Source: Epiperipatus broadwayi
Lineage: Eukaryota; Onychophora; Udeonychophora; Euonychophora; Peripatidae
DNA length: 64,000 nt
NCBI GenBank assembly: GCA_028023455.1
Contig: JAQFVV010000985.1
Span: 36,001-100,000, forward strand
Reading direction: 5' to 3'
This document shows positions 1-11,554 of the stretch, in pieces; position 1 is the first letter of the stretch, and each line of letters opens with the position of its first letter. Under the pieces are notes generated by a model that saw only the letters and a program-made list of their open reading frames with translations, had not been told where the DNA came from and did not search any database. The translations under genes were made by a program, and so were the position numbers.

Positions 1-356
1 TAATTTAAAATTTAAAATGATTCAAATAAAGCTGCAATTATATTTGGACTGATTAAAAAAATTCCCTCATAATTATTGTTCTAATCTATTACCTATTTAA
101 AACTTGAATCAGAGACCAAAATTGGCATATCTTTTTATCTATAAATATGATTGAATTTTGATTCTAGATGCAGTACATTTATATTTTTCATTGTTGTAGT
201 ATTTTTTTAAATATATATATAAATTTGTAATTATATCCTGATAAATATTTAAACCAATCAAATCTTTTAGATTTGTGATGCACTCTTCCAAGCTAGTTAC
301 CAATCTTGAAATGTTATATAGGACAGTAGTTCAAGATTACAACTCTGATAGTTTGA

Positions 357-360
<4 letters not shown>
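1..360. other. AT-rich non-coding sequence
   Basis: No gene, RNA or recognisable repeat is visible. Short T and AT runs only. Confidence 0.5.

Positions 361-441
<81 letters not shown>
361..441. repeat. (TA)n microsatellite, about 40 units
   Basis: An uninterrupted TA run, followed a few bases later by a short (CA)n and ATAT tract. The translated frame through it (repeating Ile-Tyr) is an artefact of the repeat. Confidence 0.95.
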
Positions 442-444
<3 letters not shown>

Positions 445-514
445 TTCAAAGCACACACACACACACATATATATAATTGTTATTACAATAGTTTTTAAAT
501 TAATGAACATTTTA

Positions 515-945
515 TTTGTATACTTAATGTAATTATAAGGGACTTGAACTCAGACTTTCAAACTTCCCAAGCTATCCAATCCATCTTATACATATGACAC
601 ACATGACCACACAATGTGAAAAAGATAAGTGATCTCCAATCCATCTTTCATGCTGAATCATACTCATCAGTTGGTCCAGATTACTATCTCCCACACATAT
701 TTACAATCACTGCTCAGTTTATATTATGATAACAAATCTTTAAACTTTAATGGACAAGCTTCAATTTTCTTCACTCTCCAACTCTTCAGTCATCCATATC
801 ATAGAAAATCTGAGGATGAAATAGTCAAAGCCCCTGTTCATGCAAGCTGACCCCTTACAAATAGGAGCCTAATATGTCTATTTTAATTATACAGAAAAGA
901 GATGGGCAGAATACAGACTGAATATGTAATATTTAAATACATGTA
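515..945 (-). mobile_element. Family A element, single arm (A1)
   Basis: This is one arm of the commonest repeat in the window. It starts with the family terminus GGGACTTGAACTCAGACTTT at about 539 and runs through the block that holds a hammerhead motif on the minus strand. Instead of folding back it ends in a different tail, with GAGATGGGCAGAATACAG near 898, resembling the tail of the copy at 12415-12850. The family therefore has at least two forms, palindromic and single-arm. No coding capacity is visible. Mobilisation is unknown. Confidence 0.75.
635..675 (-). ncRNA. Hammerhead ribozyme motif, partly decayed (A1)
   Basis: Read on the minus strand, the core CTGATGA (664-670) and GAAA are both kept. 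Stem I pairs CCAA with TTGG. Stem II has a mismatch and wobble pairs, and stem III is disrupted compared with the copies at 8596 and 24610. It is probably a weak or inactive ribozyme. Confidence 0.55.
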
Positions 946-1074
946 TATTGTCTATACTAAACTTAATGCAATTATAAGGGACTTGAACTCAGACTTTCCA
1001 ACTCCCCACAGCTATCCAATCTATTTTATACAACTGATACACATGTCCACATATATGTAAAAAGATAAATGATC

Positions 1075-1118
1075 TCCAATATATGTATTTTGTGCTGAAC
1101 CAGCACCCATCAATTGGA
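1075..1118 (-). ncRNA. Degenerate hammerhead motif, left arm of A2
   Basis: Stem II is perfect (GTGCT paired with AGCAC). The core is damaged: CTGATGA reads TTGATGG and GAAA reads AAAA. Listed as a ribozyme fossil. Confidence 0.45.
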
Positions 1119-1392
1119 CCAGATCACCATCTCCCACACTTATATACAATTACTGCTCAGTTTATATTAAGATAGTAAATCTTAAAACTTTAATGGACAA
1201 GCTTCAAACTCCAATTCTTCAGTCATCCATCACCAATGGCTTTGACCATTTCATCCTCAGATTTTTAATGTTATGGATAGCTGAAGAGTTGGAGAATAGA
1301 GAAGATTGAAGCTTGTCCATGGAGTTTGAAGATTTGATATCTTAACATAAACTGAGCAGAGATGTATATGTGTGTGACAGATGGTCATCTGG

Positions 1393-1435
1393 ACCACCTG
1401 ATGAATGCTCGTTTAGCACTAATTATATATATTGG
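1393..1435 (+). ncRNA. Degenerate hammerhead motif, right arm of A2
   Basis: CTGATGA is intact at 1398-1404, but the GAAA box reads TAAT and the outer stem is weaker. Probably inactive. Confidence 0.45.
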
Positions 1436-1545
1436 AGATCATTTATATTTTTACATATATGTGGTCATGTGTATCAGTTATATAAAACGAATTGAATAGC
1501 TGTGGGGAGTTTGAAAGTCTGAGTTAAAGTCCCTTATATATGCAT

Positions 1546-3710
1546 ATATTGATATATATGTGTGTGCATAAATGAATATAAACCAATGCTAGAATATTTC
1601 AATAGCATGTCTTGTATTTAAAAGCACAAAGTCTGACTCAAATAATATAGTTCTTTTATCTATGTTGCTATATTGTAGATTTGGTTTGTATTCATGTATT
1701 GTATTTGCATATCAACTAGCGTTATATATATATATTTGTTAAGCGCAAGACAGATTTAAAAAATAAATTAACCAAGTGATCACTGATTATTTTGCTGGTG
1801 GTTTGTCATTGACTCTCTCACAATGTTTAATCAACCCTAGATTATTAACGACGTTAATAATAATTACTTTTACTGTAAAGAAAAAATCTTATACAAAAAA
1901 AATGTATTCCAAATTTTGTCGCATCCCCAATGTAGAGATTAAAATTTAAATGGAAACTTTTTTCATTCCTATATATAATATAAAACTTAACTTTAAATGT
2001 TAAAATGGACTAAAAAGAACGCAGTAACAAATGAAAGAGCTAACAAAGCTTTGAAAAACAGCAGAACTTTTAAAAGTTTATAAAATAGCTTTAAGAAGAA
2101 ATTAGACAAAATTGTATTAGAAAAATGCAAGCAATAGCAAACTAATCGCCCCGACAGACATCAATAGACGTGGTAGTCCATTATCTAAAGCTCAAATCTT
2201 TTCTCAGGAGAAAGAACTTATCAAGCACAAATACACATATTCATACGCGCACACACATGTATATATTCACAGTATATTCTTGTTTAAATATAATTGACAT
2301 TTTGTAGAAGTTTATTTTTTAAAGATCGTAAAAAGAACAATGATTATTTGATACAAAATTCTCCTATTTATTTAGTGATCCCAATATTTATTGAAGAAGT
2401 TTATTTAAAGTTTAGTAATTCTTTTAATCTATTACTTTTCATAGATTTAATATATAGGATGCACCTGGTAAGAATAACTGATGATTGATTCTTTTTCCAA
2501 GCTGCTTGCAGATGCCATTCCGATGAATGTGTCTCATATCATAATATCATAACTCATGATGGACCTACACGATAACATTAAATTTTATTTTGATTTAGAA
2601 AAAATTGCTATTGAAATGGTCGAAATGATTCTGTATATGACAGTGAAGTCCCGATTCTCAAGAACACTTTGTGGTGGTAGAGTGAGTATTGAAGACAGTC
2701 TATAAAATACAAAACACACTCACATTTAATGTTTTGACTTCTAAATCAGATGCACTAAGCTTTAAAATTTTAGTGGTGAATAGCTAAACTATTTCTCCAT
2801 GTAACATATGCAAAGATTCAGAGATGTACATTGCTGTTTCATTAAGACACCCACGGTATGTAAACTGAATTTTTCTTCAGAAGTTGGATAGATTTTAACA
2901 ATGTAGTATATAATAATATAACTTTGAAAATGAGTTCTTATTAATACCAAAGTAATAAATTAAACATTTAAATGATCAAACTGATTTTTCCCCAATCTGA
3001 AAATAGATTCAGGAACTTTTAGTTCCTAAATATGATACTCTAATTATTTATAAATCAAACAGAGCCAATGATACTGTTTTAATAACGTGGATAAAAAGGT
3101 TTCATAATTTTTTAATGAATTTTCAAGCATCAGAATCTATTAAAACTTATGCTGTAGCTTTTAATGTAAGATTTTTTGGGATTAAATTTCATTTTTTATA
3201 AGATAGATTGATAAATAGTAAAAAAACTATCAACCACACGAACAAGTATATAGGTGCTTATATTCTCACAAATATTATGTTAATATTAAAGTTATTTTTC
3301 TTAATGCAATTATTTAATTTTACTAACTAAAGAAACACATTAGCTGTTTTTTCTTTGCCAGTTATTATCGCAATAATAGGAAAAGATATTTAAATGATTT
3401 CTTCCAATCTGCAAAACAAGTTAAAATCATATTTGTAAAAAATATTAATCATGCGTGTGGAATGATATTGACTTAAACATTAAAACTATAATTTATTAAA
3501 TAAAAATAGAAAGACAGTTTTTTTCAATTTATATAAGTAATTTACTAACGACATTTCAAAATTAAAAACAAAAGTTTAAAACTTTTTTTCTCTCTTTCTT
3601 TCTCCTCTCTATTAAATATCTTGTGGCAAAACTTAAAATTCAAATGTTTTTTCCTAAATAAAAATATTCCCAAGATTACTATTTCCGTTGAATAGCCCAG
3701 CATTTTAAAT
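1546..3710. other. AT-rich non-coding sequence
   Basis: No recognisable gene or repeat. The open frame near 2294-2488 has no recognisable protein features and typical AT-rich composition, so I do not annotate it. Confidence 0.5.
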
Positions 3711-4466
3711 GAAGACAGGAGACATGCAATTAATCTATAAAGAATGATGAAATTATAATTGATATCATAAAAGAAGGAGGTAAAGAAATAGAAGATTTTT
3801 TGGCAAAGTTATATCCCAAATATCTAAATGATAAATATGTCATAGATGATCGGAAGAAAGCAATAAATGATATTTAAAAAAAGATGACAAAGAAAATATT
3901 AAAAAATATACAACTATCAATCTTTTATTAGTTCTAAATAAAATTTTACCCATCTACTTTCTGATTTAACCATTCAAAAGAACAAGATGAATTTAAAAGT
4001 GATTTTAGCATAGTGATTTATATCTAAGTATTGAGAGAATTTATAGAAAGGATCAATGAATATGAGTTGCCACTATGTTTTGAATTTATGGATTATGAAA
4101 AAGTAATTGATTCTATAAGCATTTCTCCAGTGATTAAAACATTGGATCATTGAAATATAGATCAAGAATATTGTCACATTTTAAGATTACTATTGAGAAA
4201 AGTATTCAAAACTATTTACAGTAGTTTTACAAGAACTATTTTGTGGGTTAAAATGGGGAAGCTAAGAGAGTAAAAAATAAATGGAGATTATTGAAGCCAT
4301 CTAGATTTTACAGATGATGTGATTGTTTTTAAAACTAATGCTTCAGAACTTCAGGAAATGTCACAAGAGTTAATAGATAAGTATAAGAAAGTGGAAACTA
4401 AAGATAAATGTTAAAAAGATTAAATTAACATTCAATGGATTTTCTCAAAAAAAGAAAATAAACATC

Positions 4467-4481
4467 AATAATGATGAATTG
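4467..4481. repeat. Target-site duplication, left copy, of SINE 1
   Basis: The 15-base sequence AATAATGATGAATTG here recurs exactly at 4585-4599. Deleting the insertion rejoins the LINE reading (NNDELEKI), which confirms it. Confidence 0.92.
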
Positions 4482-4584
4482 TCTTGCATTGGTGGTCAAG
4501 AGGTCAGCGCGACTGCCTCGCAGGCAGTTTCCCGGTTTGTGGGTTCGCGTCCCGGCCGATGCTATGACACTTAATAAAAAAAAT
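4482..4584 (+). mobile_element. tRNA-derived SINE, 103 bp (SINE 1)
   Basis: It consists almost entirely of a tRNA-like head (4486-4562) and a short A-rich tail, flanked by perfect 15-bp duplications. The acceptor arms GCATTGG and CCGATGC pair over 7 bases including a G-T pair. The anticodon arm ACTGC/GCAGT encloses a seven-base loop with CGC at the anticodon position, so the nearest tRNA would be Ala. The pol III A box (TGGTCAAGAGG) and B box (GGTTCGCGTCC) are easy to see. The T stem has a mismatch. The duplications and A-rich tail show it was retroposed, so it is a SINE or tRNA retropseudogene and not a resident tRNA gene. Confidence 0.85.
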
Positions 4585-4599
4585 AATAATGATGAATTG
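4585..4599. repeat. Target-site duplication, right copy, of SINE 1
   Basis: Exact second copy of the 15-base sequence at 4467-4481. Confidence 0.92.
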
Positions 4600-6864
4600 G
4601 AAAAAATTAGAAACTAGGAAATATCTTTGTCAGATTATTAATACAAATGCAATCATAATAAAATTAATCATAAAATTAAACTTGGATGGAGCACTTTTGA
4701 TGATAGAATGTAACTTAATATTAAATGGAATTATGCCTGGTCTTTGAAAAGGAAATTTTTAAATATATGTGTTTTAAGAGCTCTTATTTATAAATATAAG
4801 ACTAGGACACTTAACAGAATAGTAATACCGAGACTTCAGACTTACTAAATAAAGAGGAGAGATGTGCATTTAAAATAACAAGGAAAAATCAAAAATGAAA
4901 TATATGGATGAGAACAAACAGATATTACTATATCATTAAAAGAATTAAGAAACTGAACCGGTAGCCAGGCTGAACATACTTTTAGAAAAGATGATAATAG
5001 ATGGACAATTAAAATTAAAATTTTAAACTTGTTTCCAAGAGATTGTGACAGATTTATAAAGAGATTGAATATGAAATAAATAGATAAAATAAAAAAAATA
5101 TTCTGGTGTGATGTGGAGAAAAGAGGCTAGAGATTGAAGAAACTGGAGTAAATATGAAAGAATCTTTATTCTGTAGTAGTTCAACAATAGATGAAAATGA
5201 TGATGTGTTGATGTATAATTTCCATTATCAATCCACTGACAGGGTGAATATCTCTCCAAGATTACTTCAAATTTTCACCCCATAGTCTCTCTCCTCAACA
5301 TTGGACAAACAATATTTCATTTACCCATCTTGTATGTGATCTCTTTTTAGATCTTTTACAATCTCTTGGGATCCAGTTGAAGACTTCAACTGTATATCTA
5401 TTATCATATCTTCTATAATATGTCAAGTCTTTTTTCACTTAAATCTTAATTCTGTCATTGCTGTCAACGACATCAGCTTGTCCTCTCATCCATGTATTTT
5501 CTTTCTGATCTTTTCCTATTAATTATAACATTATATTTGGGTGGGTGGTTTAAACCTGTTTATTGCTCTTCTGTTGGATATCCAAGTTTCAGATTCCTAA
5601 ATAAGAAATAGCAAAATACATCTATTAAAACATTACTTTTCAAACATATAGATATATTTCCATTTAACATTAACTTATTTTTATCAAAAACAACTTATCC
5701 AAGTTAAATTTTATGATTAATTTCATCCATTATATTTTTAACTGTATTAATAATATGACCAAGGAATTTGTAGTTGTAAATTTTTTCTAATTCACTATTA
5801 ACAATTTTTATTTTCTTTTTCTAAGAAAATCCATTTAACATCATAAGTGTTTTAGTATTTATCTTTATTCCTATAAATCTTGCAACATTTTTTCAAGCTC
5901 TTCACATTATTTGCAAAAAAAATCACATTATCTGCAAAATATAATCGACTTAAATAATTTTCATGTATTTTTCTTCTTTTAGTTTTTTTTATCTTGAACT
6001 ACAAAATATTTGTGAAAAAATAGTTGGAGATATAAACCACTTTGTCTTGCACTTTTGGAAATGTTAATATTTATGTCATCATACAATCTAATCACTGTTG
6101 ATGCATTTTTGATAAATATTATTCGGAATATACCAAGATCCTAGTTTATATGTCGATAGTGCAAATCACTCCAGAAACTGCTTATAGAATTAAAGGCCAT
6201 TTTTAAATCCATAGCAAAGGGGAACTCATATTCGTTGACTTTTTCTATAATTTTTATCAGTACCTGGAGTTAAAATCACTTTTAAATTTAGATTGTTTTT
6301 TTTTTTTTTTTTGATTGATCTGAATCTAACATTTATTGTAGACAAGTTGTTAATTATCTTGGTAAAGATTTTGTATAGAACTGATAAAAGATTGTTAGAT
6401 CTATAATTTTTAATATTTTCTTTATCATCTTTTTTAAATAATCAATATTATTATTGCATTCTTCCTATTACCTGATGCATCTTTAACATTTAAACATTTA
6501 ATTATAACTTTGTCAATAACTTTTTTTACTTCTTTACGTGCTTTTTTAAAAATATTATTAATAATTCCCTCATTTTCGGAAAGCTTTTACCTTCTATATA
6601 GTTATAATTGCATGTCTCAACTCTTCATTTAAAATGTTCAGCAATTCAGAAGACATAGTAATTGTAATGATTATCTTGTTTTCTTGTTACTATATACTTT
6701 TTTAATATATGAATTTTTGTACAGTATAGGCTTTTTTATACCTGCACTCCAATATGTAATACATAGGGGGTTTGAACTCAGATTTTCACACGACCCTCAA
6801 CTATTCACGCTATCTCATACTGCTGACACTCTTGATCACACACATGTCAAAAAGATAAATAATC

Positions 6865-6908
6865 ATCAATATATGCATTTTGTGCTAAACCAGCATTCAT
6901 CAGTTGGT
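6865..6908 (-). ncRNA. Hammerhead motif, left arm of A3, one core change
   Basis: CTGATGA is intact on the minus strand and stem II keeps four of five pairs. GAAA reads AAAA and one stem I pair is lost. Possibly inactive. Confidence 0.5.
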
Positions 6909-7108
6909 CCAGATTATTATCCACACACATATATACAATCAATGTGAATATGGGCTTTGAGCGTTTCATCATCAGATTTTCAATGAAATGGATGGCTGAA
7001 GAGTTGTGGGCTGGAGTGAATTGAAGCATATCCATTAAAGTATGAAAATAGGCTATCTTAATATAAGCTGAGCATTGGTTGTATATATGTGTGGAGATGA
7101 TAATCTGG

Positions 7109-7149
7109 ACCAACTGACGAGTGCTGGTTTAGCACGAAATAAGTGTGGT
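7109..7149 (+). ncRNA. Hammerhead ribozyme, right arm of A3
   Basis: Core CTGACGA at 7114-7120 and GAAA at 7136-7139 match the hammerhead consensus (CUGANGA and GAAA). Stem II is five perfect Watson-Crick pairs, GTGCT (7121-7125) with AGCAC (7131-7135), closed by a GGTTT loop. Stem I pairs ACCA with TGGT. Stem III is shortened compared with other copies. Activity is inferred only. Confidence 0.7.
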
Positions 7150-8335
7150 GATTATTCGACATGTGTGTGATCAAGTGTGTCAGCAGTATGAGATAGGGTG
7201 GATAGTTGAGGGTTGTGTAAAAGTCTGAGTTCAAACCCTTATATTATATCCTTTTTTTATAAAACTCTTCTATGTATTTCATGAAGTCCCTATTTTTTTT
7301 ATATAAATAATAAATTCGTATTTTCTTCTTATTGCTGACTAATTTTTTTCCCAGTAACAAGTTGTTTAATACTGTTGAAACTTTAAACTTTAATTCTTTT
7401 CTATAGCTTTTCTTGTATATACACAGTTATACTTTTTTATATCATTTTACAAAATTTCAGATATTCAATTATTTTTATGGATGACTTTTAAATATTTTCA
7501 TATTTTTTGCCTTCTTTTGTATTATTTTTTCTGAGTTGAAAATTTACTGGGAATTTTTGATCTTGTACCAATTATCTTTCTTGAAGTTCTTAGAGAAGCA
7601 TGTTATCTTTTTATTAATCTTAATTACATTTGAGTCATCTTCAGCGTCTGTCAATATTTTAAAACGCGTAGAAAGTTCTAATTCAAATTTTGTCATTATT
7701 TTTGAGGGACTTTTAAAAACTGTTAATGATGGTTTTTTAAAAGTGTTTTCATCTCTCTGGTTTTGCATTGTCACTTTTCTTAAATTTTCCTAATCGTTGA
7801 TAATTTCCTGTGTTAAATATACTGAAACATTGCAATCTTAAAATATACATTTTATTTTAGCGCTGAGCTTTCATTGGATGTTTCCATATCTATTTTCGTT
7901 TAGCACTTTCTACAAGAAAAATTCGTAATAAACAATTTTTTTTTCTGAAAATTCCACAAGTCTGTAGTATCCTCTCAAGTTTATCACCATATCCAAATTT
8001 AGTCAGGGCACGTCCATTTTTTAATGGCATTAAAATCTTTGAACGTTTTAGAATATTGTTTAGTGTGAGTAAAAGTATTTTGTACATTTATATAAAATTC
8101 CACTTCTTTTTACGTGATGTTATATAATTAAATACAGGTATAGTTTATATCTTTGGAGTGTAGATATAATTTATTATACATATCATTAAAAGTCAGTAAA
8201 TACTTAGACAATCCCAATATCAATAACAATCAACAATATCAAACTGTCGTCAAGGCAACTTTCTTTTAATATTTTACAAACCTATTCATTAATACATTGT
8301 ACAGGCTTAAACCTGCATTTATATATGTAATATAT

Positions 8336-8735
8336 GAGGGGTTTGAATTCAGACTTTCAGACGACCCACCATTTTCAGTGCCATCTCATATTGCTGACCC
8401 ACCTGATCACACACATGTTGAAAAGATAAATAATCACCAATATACGTATTTCCATCATCAGATTTTCAATGAAATGGAAGGCTAAAGAGTTGTGAGTTGG
8501 AATAGTTTGAAGCCTGTCCATTAAAGTATAAAGATTGGCTATCTTAATATAAAGCTGAGTACTGATTATATATATGTGTGAGGATAGTAATCTGGACCAA
8601 CTGATGATTGCTGGTTTAGCATGAAATACATATATTGGTAATTATTTATCTTTTCAACATGTGTGTGATCAGGTGGGTCAGCAATATGAGATGGCACTGA
8701 GAGTGGTGGGTCGTCTGAAAGTCTGAGTTCAAACC
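8336..8735. mobile_element. Family A foldback element (A4), left arm shortened
   Basis: The ends GGGGTTTGAATTCAGACTTT and its inverted counterpart flank two arms. The left arm jumps from the position after stem III directly to CATCATCAGATTTTCAATG, deleting its hammerhead block. The right arm is complete. Confidence 0.85.
8596..8639 (+). ncRNA. Hammerhead ribozyme, right arm of A4, core intact
   Basis: All elements are present. Stem I 5' strand ACCAA is at 8596-8600, CTGATGA at 8601-8607, and the stem II hairpin with GGTTT loop at 8608-8622 (four pairs plus a T-T mismatch at the base). GAAA is at 8623-8626. Stem III is ATA/TAT with a two-base CA loop, the cleavage base A is at 8634 after UA, and the stem I 3' strand TTGGT is at 8635-8639. 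Stem I is five perfect pairs. Confidence 0.8.
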
Positions 8736-8739
8736 TATT

Positions 8740-10200
8740 CATTATATTATCATTGCTTTACTTTTAGTCTTCCTATAATAATATGATTTAATTATAACTA
8801 TATAACTTATTATATTTTTTCTATGTTTATTATTTATTATGAAATAAACATTTAATTATCAAATATTTATTAAGATATGACACATTATTATACTGCTTAC
8901 AATAATATGAATAATTATCAGGTTTTCTTTTCAATTTCATAACTCTTTTACTTCAGAGATTCATTCTGTATTTTGATCTCCAATATTCAATAAAAAACAT
9001 TCACAAACTTTTTATTTTTACATTCATTTAATGTCTTATTTGTTCTATATTTAATTTTTCTGCATATGAAAATTAATAAAAAATAAATTCCTTAAGTGTC
9101 TTTTTCTGTAGGCAAAATGGTTTGATAATCTGCAAGGTTTCTAATAAAAATACACTTTTATTTGCTTGAATGGAATTTTATATACTGTCAATAATCACAA
9201 GTTTATAGTCAGATTTTGTAATATACCAATAAAGATATAAAATAGTTTGGCTTTTTACGTCATAGTGAAATTAGTAAATAAACTTCTTAAGTTATATCTC
9301 GTACTATTTATAAGTTATTATTACTTTTATGGTTAAAATAATATGATTACAATAAATTTATATTTAAATTTTTAAGACAAAAAGAACACAGTTTTATTCC
9401 GCTAAAAATTTTCTTGACTCCCCCTCCCCCAATCATATGCTCATCCTATATTTAGAGGAAAAATTTTACAATACCTGATTGGTTAATTATTTTTAAATAT
9501 CTGGCACAAAAATGAATATTAATTAATTTCTACACTTTTAAAATGATTTTACAACTAATATTATTAAACTCATATTTTCTTAATTTTAATACTACAAATT
9601 AAATTTATCCTCAATAATAATATACCCTTTGTTTAAACTTAAATTTTGATAAATTAAGTTTATAATTTACATTATTATGATAATTATTAATTTTAGAAAC
9701 TTTTTAATGAAATTGATATAATAAAATAACACTAACATTCACAATTTAAACAAATAATAAATTGTATTGAGAACCCGGAAGTAAATTTAATTTATTATTT
9801 GATGAATATGTGTGTGCACACCTATAAACACACACCTCACTTTTTATTAATTTTATTATTAATTAAATGACTTTAAAACAAGAAATAAATAGCAATTTTT
9901 AATTTGACCATTAATAAATATAAAAATGTGAAGTTTTAATAATTATAATTATTGATTTAAAATACCTTATATGATTTTAACTATTATTTACTTTTATTTT
10001 AAAATAAATAGCTCAATTTTATTTCAAATTTATAACTTAAATAGATTATATTAATTTAAAGAAAATTAACTTAAATTTAACATAAAAGAAACAATATATT
10101 TTAACTTCTCTTACAAATTAAATAACAGGTTTTTACTAAACATTATATAAAATTTAAATTTTTTATTAAAATTAACCATTGCTTACAACCACATAATGAT
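8740..10200. other. AT-rich non-coding sequence
   Basis: Very AT-rich, no recognisable gene or structured repeat. Confidence 0.5.
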
Positions 10201-10202
10201 GT

Positions 10203-10318
10203 AGCAAAATAGAAAGGCTATAATATATATATATATATATACAATTGGCATTGGTAATTTAGCAAAATAGAAAGGCTATAATATATATATATATATATAC
10301 AATTGGCATTGGTAATTT
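10203..10318. repeat. Tandem duplication, 58-bp unit, two copies
   Basis: The unit beginning AGCAAAATAGAAAGGCTATA and containing a short (TA)n repeats exactly at 10261 with period 58. The near-identity implies a recent event. Confidence 0.92.
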
Positions 10319-10319
10319 A

Positions 10320-11550
10320 TAAGTAAAATTATTAAATTTCTTAAAAGAGGAAATAGTATTTTTTTGTAAGTATAATCTGATTTATTTTAGGCAATGTGGG
10401 CTATATAATTTTAAGTTGGAGACTAAAAAAGACAGATAAATTGAATAACTAAAAGTTACTTTGATTTGTGCTAATATAAGAATAAATTCTTATCACAAAT
10501 AAATTAAAAGCAATACTTAAAGTTAAAATGACAACATTCTTTCACTGTAATTAAATATGGTGACCAAAGGGGGAAAAAGCTGATTTTGAAACAAAAATAA
10601 ATTAACTTTTGTCAAAAGTAAAAAGAGTCAACAGGATGTGTGTGGCTGATTAAAATCAGGAGTATACAAAAAAATATTGTGCATCAAGAGCTTAGATCTT
10701 CATCTTTTGAAAAAAAAAAACTAGTTACTATAAAATTGATTCTCTGCAAGGTCATAAAGATTGTATCAAATCCTATTTGTGAGTAGAAAAGAGTATGCTT
10801 GCTGATGTTTTCTTCATTCCTGAAGTCATAATAATGCTGTAAGTAAAGGCATCACCTATCTGAAGCTTTGAACTCCGGACTACCTACAAGCTGTAAGAAG
10901 AGTGTGCAACAGATCCCTCTTAGGACAAACAAACCCATCTATGGTAATTTTATAAATTATATAATTGAACAGTTGAAACTTATTGGTAAGCAACTTTATT
11001 CCCTAAATTAGAAGTGATCATTTTCTTGAACTATAATTATATCAAAATGCTGTGTTGAGTCAGACTGCAAAAAATCTGAATCTTAAAAGCAATAACATTT
11101 AATAACCAGTTAAATTTAATTTTCATATATTTATTTTCTTATTAATGTTAAAATATTTAATTATAAATTAATAAACCTTATGAATATAATTTGTGTTGTT
11201 GTCTATTTAAATGTATTATTATTAAGATAATATTATTTAGATTCTATTATTATTGTTTTGCCAAATAAATGGCCAAAATCATATTAAAAAATATAATCCT
11301 CCAGAATGTAATAATTAATTATTTAATAGTGATGAATAAAGATAGGGGGTAGGCCAGTGGATTCTTGTATAGAATCTTGGTGCCTTTCAAATAAATTAAA
11401 AGCTGGTTCTGTCCTCTCTATTTTTTAAGTTTAGTTATGTTAAGCAAGATTATGCAACCAGGAAAAATAATTGCTTTCGATAAAATTATATTCTAATAAG
11501 GGAATTAGCAAATCGAACTAATTTGGTCACTGAATATGAAGCATATAAAT
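10320..11550. other. AT-rich non-coding sequence
   Basis: No supported feature. Confidence 0.5.
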
Positions 11551-11554
11551 TATC

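Larger units (their letters stand above)
976..1535. mobile_element. Family A foldback element (A2), complete palindrome
   Basis: The left end AAGGGACTTGAACTCAGACT (from 976) is repeated in inverted orientation at the right end (CCCTT at 1531-1535). The two arms of roughly 250 bp are near complements around a centre near 1260. The same 5' leader seen upstream of 515 and of 36389 (TTAATG followed by an AT stretch) precedes it, so the true left end may lie about 30 bp further out. Each arm carries a hammerhead-like block. It is non-coding and non-autonomous. Confidence 0.85.
3750..5165 (+). pseudogene. Decayed RTE-type LINE reverse transcriptase, 3' part
   Basis: Conceptual translation, jumping between frames, follows the order of an RTE-clade LINE polyprotein. 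First comes the region before the RT fingers (KEGGKEIEDFLAKLYP near 3770), then INEYELPLCFEFMDYEKVID near 4053, which corresponds to the first catalytic block (F-x-DYEKAFDS in the family). Next is NGDYLSHLDFTDDVIVF near 4280; the family has YLNHLRFADD, so the first Asp of the catalytic pair is kept although A became T. It ends with the RT thumb and connection (HKIKLGWSTFDD, SLKRKFLNICVLRALIYKYK) and a C-terminal stretch (NRWTIKIKILNLFPRDCDRF). Many stops and frameshifts are present. The 5' part is missing, as expected from truncated reverse transcription. A tRNA SINE is inserted at 4482-4584. It meets the minus-strand copy tail to tail. Family identity is from memory of conserved blocks. Confidence 0.85.
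6765..7240. mobile_element. Family A foldback element (A3), inserted in the LINE
   Basis: The left end GGGGGTTTGAACTCAG (from 6766) is matched by the inverted right end CTGAGTTCAAACCC (to 7238). Arms are about 200 bp. A leader shared with the copies at 8336, 24312 and 31952 (AGGCTT ... ACCTG ... ATATGTAATA) precedes the left end from about 6727, so the element may start there. LINE coding resumes on both sides, which makes this younger than the LINE insertion. Confidence 0.85.
5240..8090 (-). pseudogene. Decayed RTE-type LINE, long 5'-truncated copy
   Basis: Read from 8090 downwards, the decayed protein shows recognisable LINE order. First is part of the endonuclease domain (KFGYGDKLERIL near 7970). 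Next comes a linker with ELELSTRFKILTDAEDD near 7640-7700, matching the segment between endonuclease and RT. Interrupted RT blocks follow: KKDDKENIKNYRSNNLLSVL near 6400; INISKSARQSGLY near 6050, the family's GVRQGD block; and YLSRLYFADNVIFF near 5940, where the family has FADD. The C-terminal block (NDNRYTVEVFNWIPRD in corrected frame) lies near 5390. Stops and frame changes are frequent, so it is dead. A family A foldback (6765-7240) is inserted upstream of the RT. The copy ends opposite the end of the plus-strand LINE at about 5165. Confidence 0.85.

Noticed and set aside
275-532. 85-codon open frame with long Ile-Tyr repeat
   Set aside because: It is the translation of the (TA)n microsatellite. 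Frames at 11810-11998 and 50529-50798 are rejected for the same reason.
4486-4562. Functional tRNA-Ala gene
   Set aside because: Target-site duplications and an A-rich tail show retroposition, and the T stem has a mismatch.
7536-7793. 85-codon plus-strand open frame
   Set aside because: It overlaps, antisense, the minus-strand LINE linker region, which explains the sequence better.
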